Shown: one piece after another, positions 61,340 to 64,000 of the stretch
How positions within the stretch are numbered: position 1 is the stretch's first letter
How the letters are laid out: each line of letters starts with the position of its first letter
Source: Pinibacter aurantiacus
GTDB taxonomy: Bacteria; Bacteroidota; Bacteroidia; Chitinophagales; Chitinophagaceae
NCBI RefSeq assembly: GCF_019130065.1
Contig: NZ_JAHSPG010000015.1
Span: 372,001 to 436,000, forward strand
Direction: 5' to 3'
DNA: 64,000 nucleotides
Translations under genes and position numbers: made by a program
The notes under the pieces: model-generated
Databases searched by the model: none
Told to the model about the DNA's origin: nothing
The model's input: the letters and a program-made list of their open reading frames with translations, nothing else

Positions 61340-63766
61340 ATGATTAAAAACTACTTAAAAATCGCTCTACGCAACATCATCAGAAGAAAATTCTTTTCTG
61401 CGCTAAATATTTTTGGCCTCGCCATAGGCATTGCATTTGCATTTATCATTGCGGGATATGCCTGGGAGGAAGCTGGCGTTAATCACAACATCGAACATGT
61501 GGAACGGTTCTATTTATTGAAAAGCGAATGGAAGGAAGGTTTCGTCGTCGGCTCTGAACTAAAAACACCTCCGGCGTTGTCGAAAGAATTGCGCAGACAA
61601 TATCCAAACCTTGTTGAGACTTATTATCGTTGGGATTGGGTAAGTTCTTTTCTCTCTGTGGGTGAAAAGCATTTCAGGGATAGTCTGCAAATCGGAGACT
61701 CTACATTTATCACAATGTTTAACTTTCCGGTATTGCACGGCAACAAACGAACGATGTTTGACAATCCGGATGCCGTAGTGATCACGGAATCCAAAGCCAT
61801 GAGGCTTTTCGGGCAAACAGATGTCGTTGGCAAGCGAGTTACGATCGATAACTATTCAGGCAAGCAACACGACTTTACCGTAACCGGTGTGCTGAAAGAT
61901 CTGCCTTTCAATTCCGTCACTAATTCTATCATACCAGTAAATGCATCCATCAATTCAACGTTCCTGGGTATTAACGGACTCTTGTTTTTCTACGGAGACT
62001 ATGAACTCAATAATTGGAACTTTTCATCTTTAACAAGTTATATAAAACTAAAAGAAGGGGTAAGACCAGAGGCGCTGGAACAACCTATCAAACAACTCAT
62101 CAATAGCAATGCAGATGACTATATCAAAAACAATCTAACCATAAAACTTGCGCCGCTGGCAACTTTCAATCTAGATGCCAATAATGGATTGATCAGAAAA
62201 ATGATCATCACACTTTCATTGATCGCGGTTTTTATTCTTTGTATGGCGGTGATCAATTTTATCAACATTTCCATTGGTTCATCCGCTTCACGACTCAAAG
62301 AAATTGGTGTAAGAAAAGTATTGGGCGGCATGCGCAAACACATCATCCGGCAATTACTTACAGAATCTGTCATTACCGTCCTGTTAGCGATGATCATTGC
62401 GTTGGGCATCTACCAGGGCTCACGTTCCTTTTTTGGCGAAATATTTAATTCGGATATTCCATCGTTGCTCTCCTTTCCAATACACTTTATCATTCTCCCG
62501 ATAGTTTTAATTTTACTGATCGGCGCCACAGCCGGTATCTATCCTGCATTTGTTTTGTCAGCCATAAAATCGGTAGAATTGGTGAAAGGGAAAATGCGAT
62601 CCATCAAAGAAAACATTACGTTACGCAGAACTCTTATCGGAGTTCAGTTTGGCATCGCCATTATTGTGTTAACGTCAGCCATCATTATTACGCAACAGGT
62701 GTTTTACGTGTTGAATAAAGATCTTGGATTTAGCAAAGATCAAATCATTAACGTCGCACTGCCTCGCAACTGGACAGCCGAAGGTGTTGCGAGTATGCAG
62801 ACATTGAGAAATGAAATCGCCGGCACAAAAGGTGTTACTGCAGCTTCACTTACTTACTCAGTGCCCAACAGAAATGCAATTTCCATGGCAAGGTTATACA
62901 CCTCAAAACAAGACTCCGCCCATGCAATCGGCGTAAATACATTTATAACTGACGAACAATTTGCGAAGACTTTTGAAATAAAAATGGCCGCCGGAAAATT
63001 CTTTAATGATCCGGGTGATAGATATGACTCAGCAAAGATCGTTATCAATGAAACAGCTGCTAAAACTTTGGGATTTACCTCTATGCAGGATGCCATCGGA
63101 ACATCACTAAGAATGACTGATGATGCGCAGACATATATCATCAGCGGCATTGTAAAGGATTATCACTTCGAATCCAAACATGAAAGTATCAAACCGTTAC
63201 TGTTTTACAATGTCCGCTACTGGAACGCTTATCGTTTTATTTCTTTAAAACTTGCTGGCAGCAACCTACCGCAAACGATCGCTGCGGTGCAAACAAAATG
63301 GAATGCTTTAATGCCTGCCACGCCGTTTGAGTATTCTTTCATGGATGATACCATACAGAAGGCTTATCAAAATGAAATTCATTTAAAGAAGGCTGCATAT
63401 ACCGCGACGCTGCTAGCCGGTGTCATTGTGATGCTGGGTATTGTAGGATTGATTTCTTTAAGTATACAAAAACGCATAAAAGAGATTGGCATCAGGAAAG
63501 TGTTGGGTGCCACTGCATCGAGCATTATTTCACTGTTCATTCGCGACTTCATCATCGTAGCTGCAGCATCAGGAATTATTGCTTGCCCGCTGGCCTTCCT
63601 TTTCATGAAGCATTGGCTCAATGATTATGCTTATAGAGTTTCCATAACGCCTATGCCTTTTGTAATTGCGTTATTTGCTTTACTAAGTACAACCATCGGC
63701 CTGATCAGTTTCCAGGTGGTGCGCTCGACGCTGTTGAATCCGGTGAAGAGCCTACGAAGCGAGTAG
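61340..63766 (+). CDS. ABC transporter permease 4 (MacB core and FtsX domains)
   Basis: An 808-residue paralogue, the most divergent of the complete set. It has the opening MIKNYLKIALRNIIRRKFFS and a first FtsX unit with AVINFINISIGSSASRLKE and IGVRKVLGGMRKHIIRQL. The second FtsX unit has RIKEIGIRKVLGATASSIISL, and the end is NPVKSLRSE. The usual LIACINF of the other copies is replaced by LCMAVINF in helix 2. Substrate unknown. Like the others it has two periplasmic domains and about eight helices. Confidence 0.92.
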   Translation: MIKNYLKIALRNIIRRKFFSALNIFGLAIGIAFAFIIAGYAWEEAGVNHNIEHVERFYLLKSEWKEGFVVGSELKTPPALSKELRRQYPNLVETYYRWDWVSSFLSVGEKHFRDSLQIGDSTFITMFNFPVLHGNKRTMFDNPDAVVITESKAMRLFGQTDVVGKRVTIDNYSGKQHDFTVTGVLKDLPFNSVTNSIIPVNASINSTFLGINGLLFFYGDYELNNWNFSSLTSYIKLKEGVRPEALEQPIKQLINSNADDYIKNNLTIKLAPLATFNLDANNGLIRKMIITLSLIAVFILCMAVINFINISIGSSASRLKEIGVRKVLGGMRKHIIRQLLTESVITVLLAMIIALGIYQGSRSFFGEIFNSDIPSLLSFPIHFIILPIVLILLIGATAGIYPAFVLSAIKSVELVKGKMRSIKENITLRRTLIGVQFGIAIIVLTSAIIITQQVFYVLNKDLGFSKDQIINVALPRNWTAEGVASMQTLRNEIAGTKGVTAASLTYSVPNRNAISMARLYTSKQDSAHAIGVNTFITDEQFAKTFEIKMAAGKFFNDPGDRYDSAKIVINETAAKTLGFTSMQDAIGTSLRMTDDAQTYIISGIVKDYHFESKHESIKPLLFYNVRYWNAYRFISLKLAGSNLPQTIAAVQTKWNALMPATPFEYSFMDDTIQKAYQNEIHLKKAAYTATLLAGVIVMLGIVGLISLSIQKRIKEIGIRKVLGATASSIISLFIRDFIIVAAASGIIACPLAFLFMKHWLNDYAYRVSITPMPFVIALFALLSTTIGLISFQVVRSTLLNPVKSLRSE

Positions 63767-63771
63767 CTTCG

Positions 63772-63914
63772 TTAATTAAGAATTAAGAATTAGGAATTAA
63801 GAATTCTTGATTGACGATCGTGCGCTACATATCTCGAGCATTAAAACTGTCAAAAAAAATGTGAATTATGCAACACACAAAGCATTCTTAATTCTTAATT
63901 CTTAATTCTTAATT
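63772..63914. repeat. Inverted repeat, heptamer class AATTAAG, with right junction motif
   Basis: Left arm 63772-63805 and right arm 63883-63914 (TTAATTC units). The junction motif TGCAACACACAAAGCATT (63869-63886) is the cleanest right copy in the window. Confidence 0.78.
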
Positions 63915-63952
63915 AAAGCAATACATGCAGATAACTATTAATCAAGAATGTC

Positions 63953-64000
63953 ATGATTAAAAACTACATAAAAATCGCCTTCCGCACCATCCTGAAAAAC
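63953..64000 (+). CDS. ABC transporter permease 5, cut by window end
   Basis: Sixteen codons from an ATG at 63953 read MIKNYIKIAFRTILKN, nearly the same N-terminal sequence as permeases 1, 3 and 4. The gene continues beyond the window, so a fifth tandem copy is certain only at its start. The preceding gap again carries an inverted repeat element. Confidence 0.8.
   Translation, partial: MIKNYIKIAFRTILKN

Overview
The window looks like chromosomal DNA of a member of the Bacteroidota, probably of the Chitinophaga/Sphingobacterium side of the phylum (the family is an inference). The grounds are: the TamB/TamL pair, FecR with a DUF4974-type tail, a TonB receptor with a carboxypeptidase-like regulatory domain, DUF5686, HU/SPOR and DUF2807 proteins, arrays of 800-residue MacB/FtsX permeases, exact TAnnTTTG promoter boxes and little use of Shine-Dalgarno sequences. 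Several genes start with TTG or GTG. No tRNA, rRNA, prophage, insertion sequence or CRISPR array was seen.

Layout. 1-5447: tamB and the start of tamL, minus strand (outer-membrane assembly). 5.7-8.3 kb: a small uncertain ORF, a cupin, an HU/SPOR protein and a two-helix membrane protein. 8.5-15.1 kb: FKBP lipoprotein, L-serine dehydratase, a 1222-residue sensor-like membrane protein and a DinB protein. 15.2-22.9 kb: a minus-strand sugar-acid locus (fucP, mutarotase, lactonase-type amidohydrolase, KDG-type kinase, KDPG-type aldolase, altronate dehydratase family) with a divergent AraC regulator. 23.0-30.7 kb: a cell-surface signalling locus (ECF sigma, FecR, two proteins with 16-residue AGLFN-type surface repeats, a TonB receptor). 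30.9-44.97 kb: housekeeping and envelope genes (DUF2807 lipoprotein, DEAD helicase, TrmH, second Omp85 protein, TruB, DUF5686, BioF-like, MiaE, CCG-domain protein, hydrolase). 45.6-48.1 kb: three tandem paralogous lipoproteins. 48.2-64.0 kb: an NtrB/NtrC-type pair divergent from an exporter locus with one membrane-fusion protein, one ATPase and at least five tandem FtsX-type permeases, the fifth cut by the window edge.

Two signals go beyond ordinary annotation. First, almost every intergenic gap carries a long inverted repeat whose arms are tandem 7- or 8-bp units. Arm sequence differs between elements but is mirrored within an element (36 of 36 bp at 33969-34004/34083-34118; 30 of 30 bp at 53547-53576/53638-53667), and the core next to the arm often carries a shared TGCArCACAyAAAG-like motif. 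About 30 full, partial or solo copies are listed. Their arms frequently supply the stop codons of neighbouring genes. Second, the ECF locus has three copies of a 29-bp motif (GGGGT-N14-TTGTC-N2-ACT, identical spacing) in front of the sigma gene, the divergent surface-repeat gene and the TonB receptor gene. This is a readable candidate sigma regulon.

All functional calls rest on protein motifs read by eye; no database search was run.
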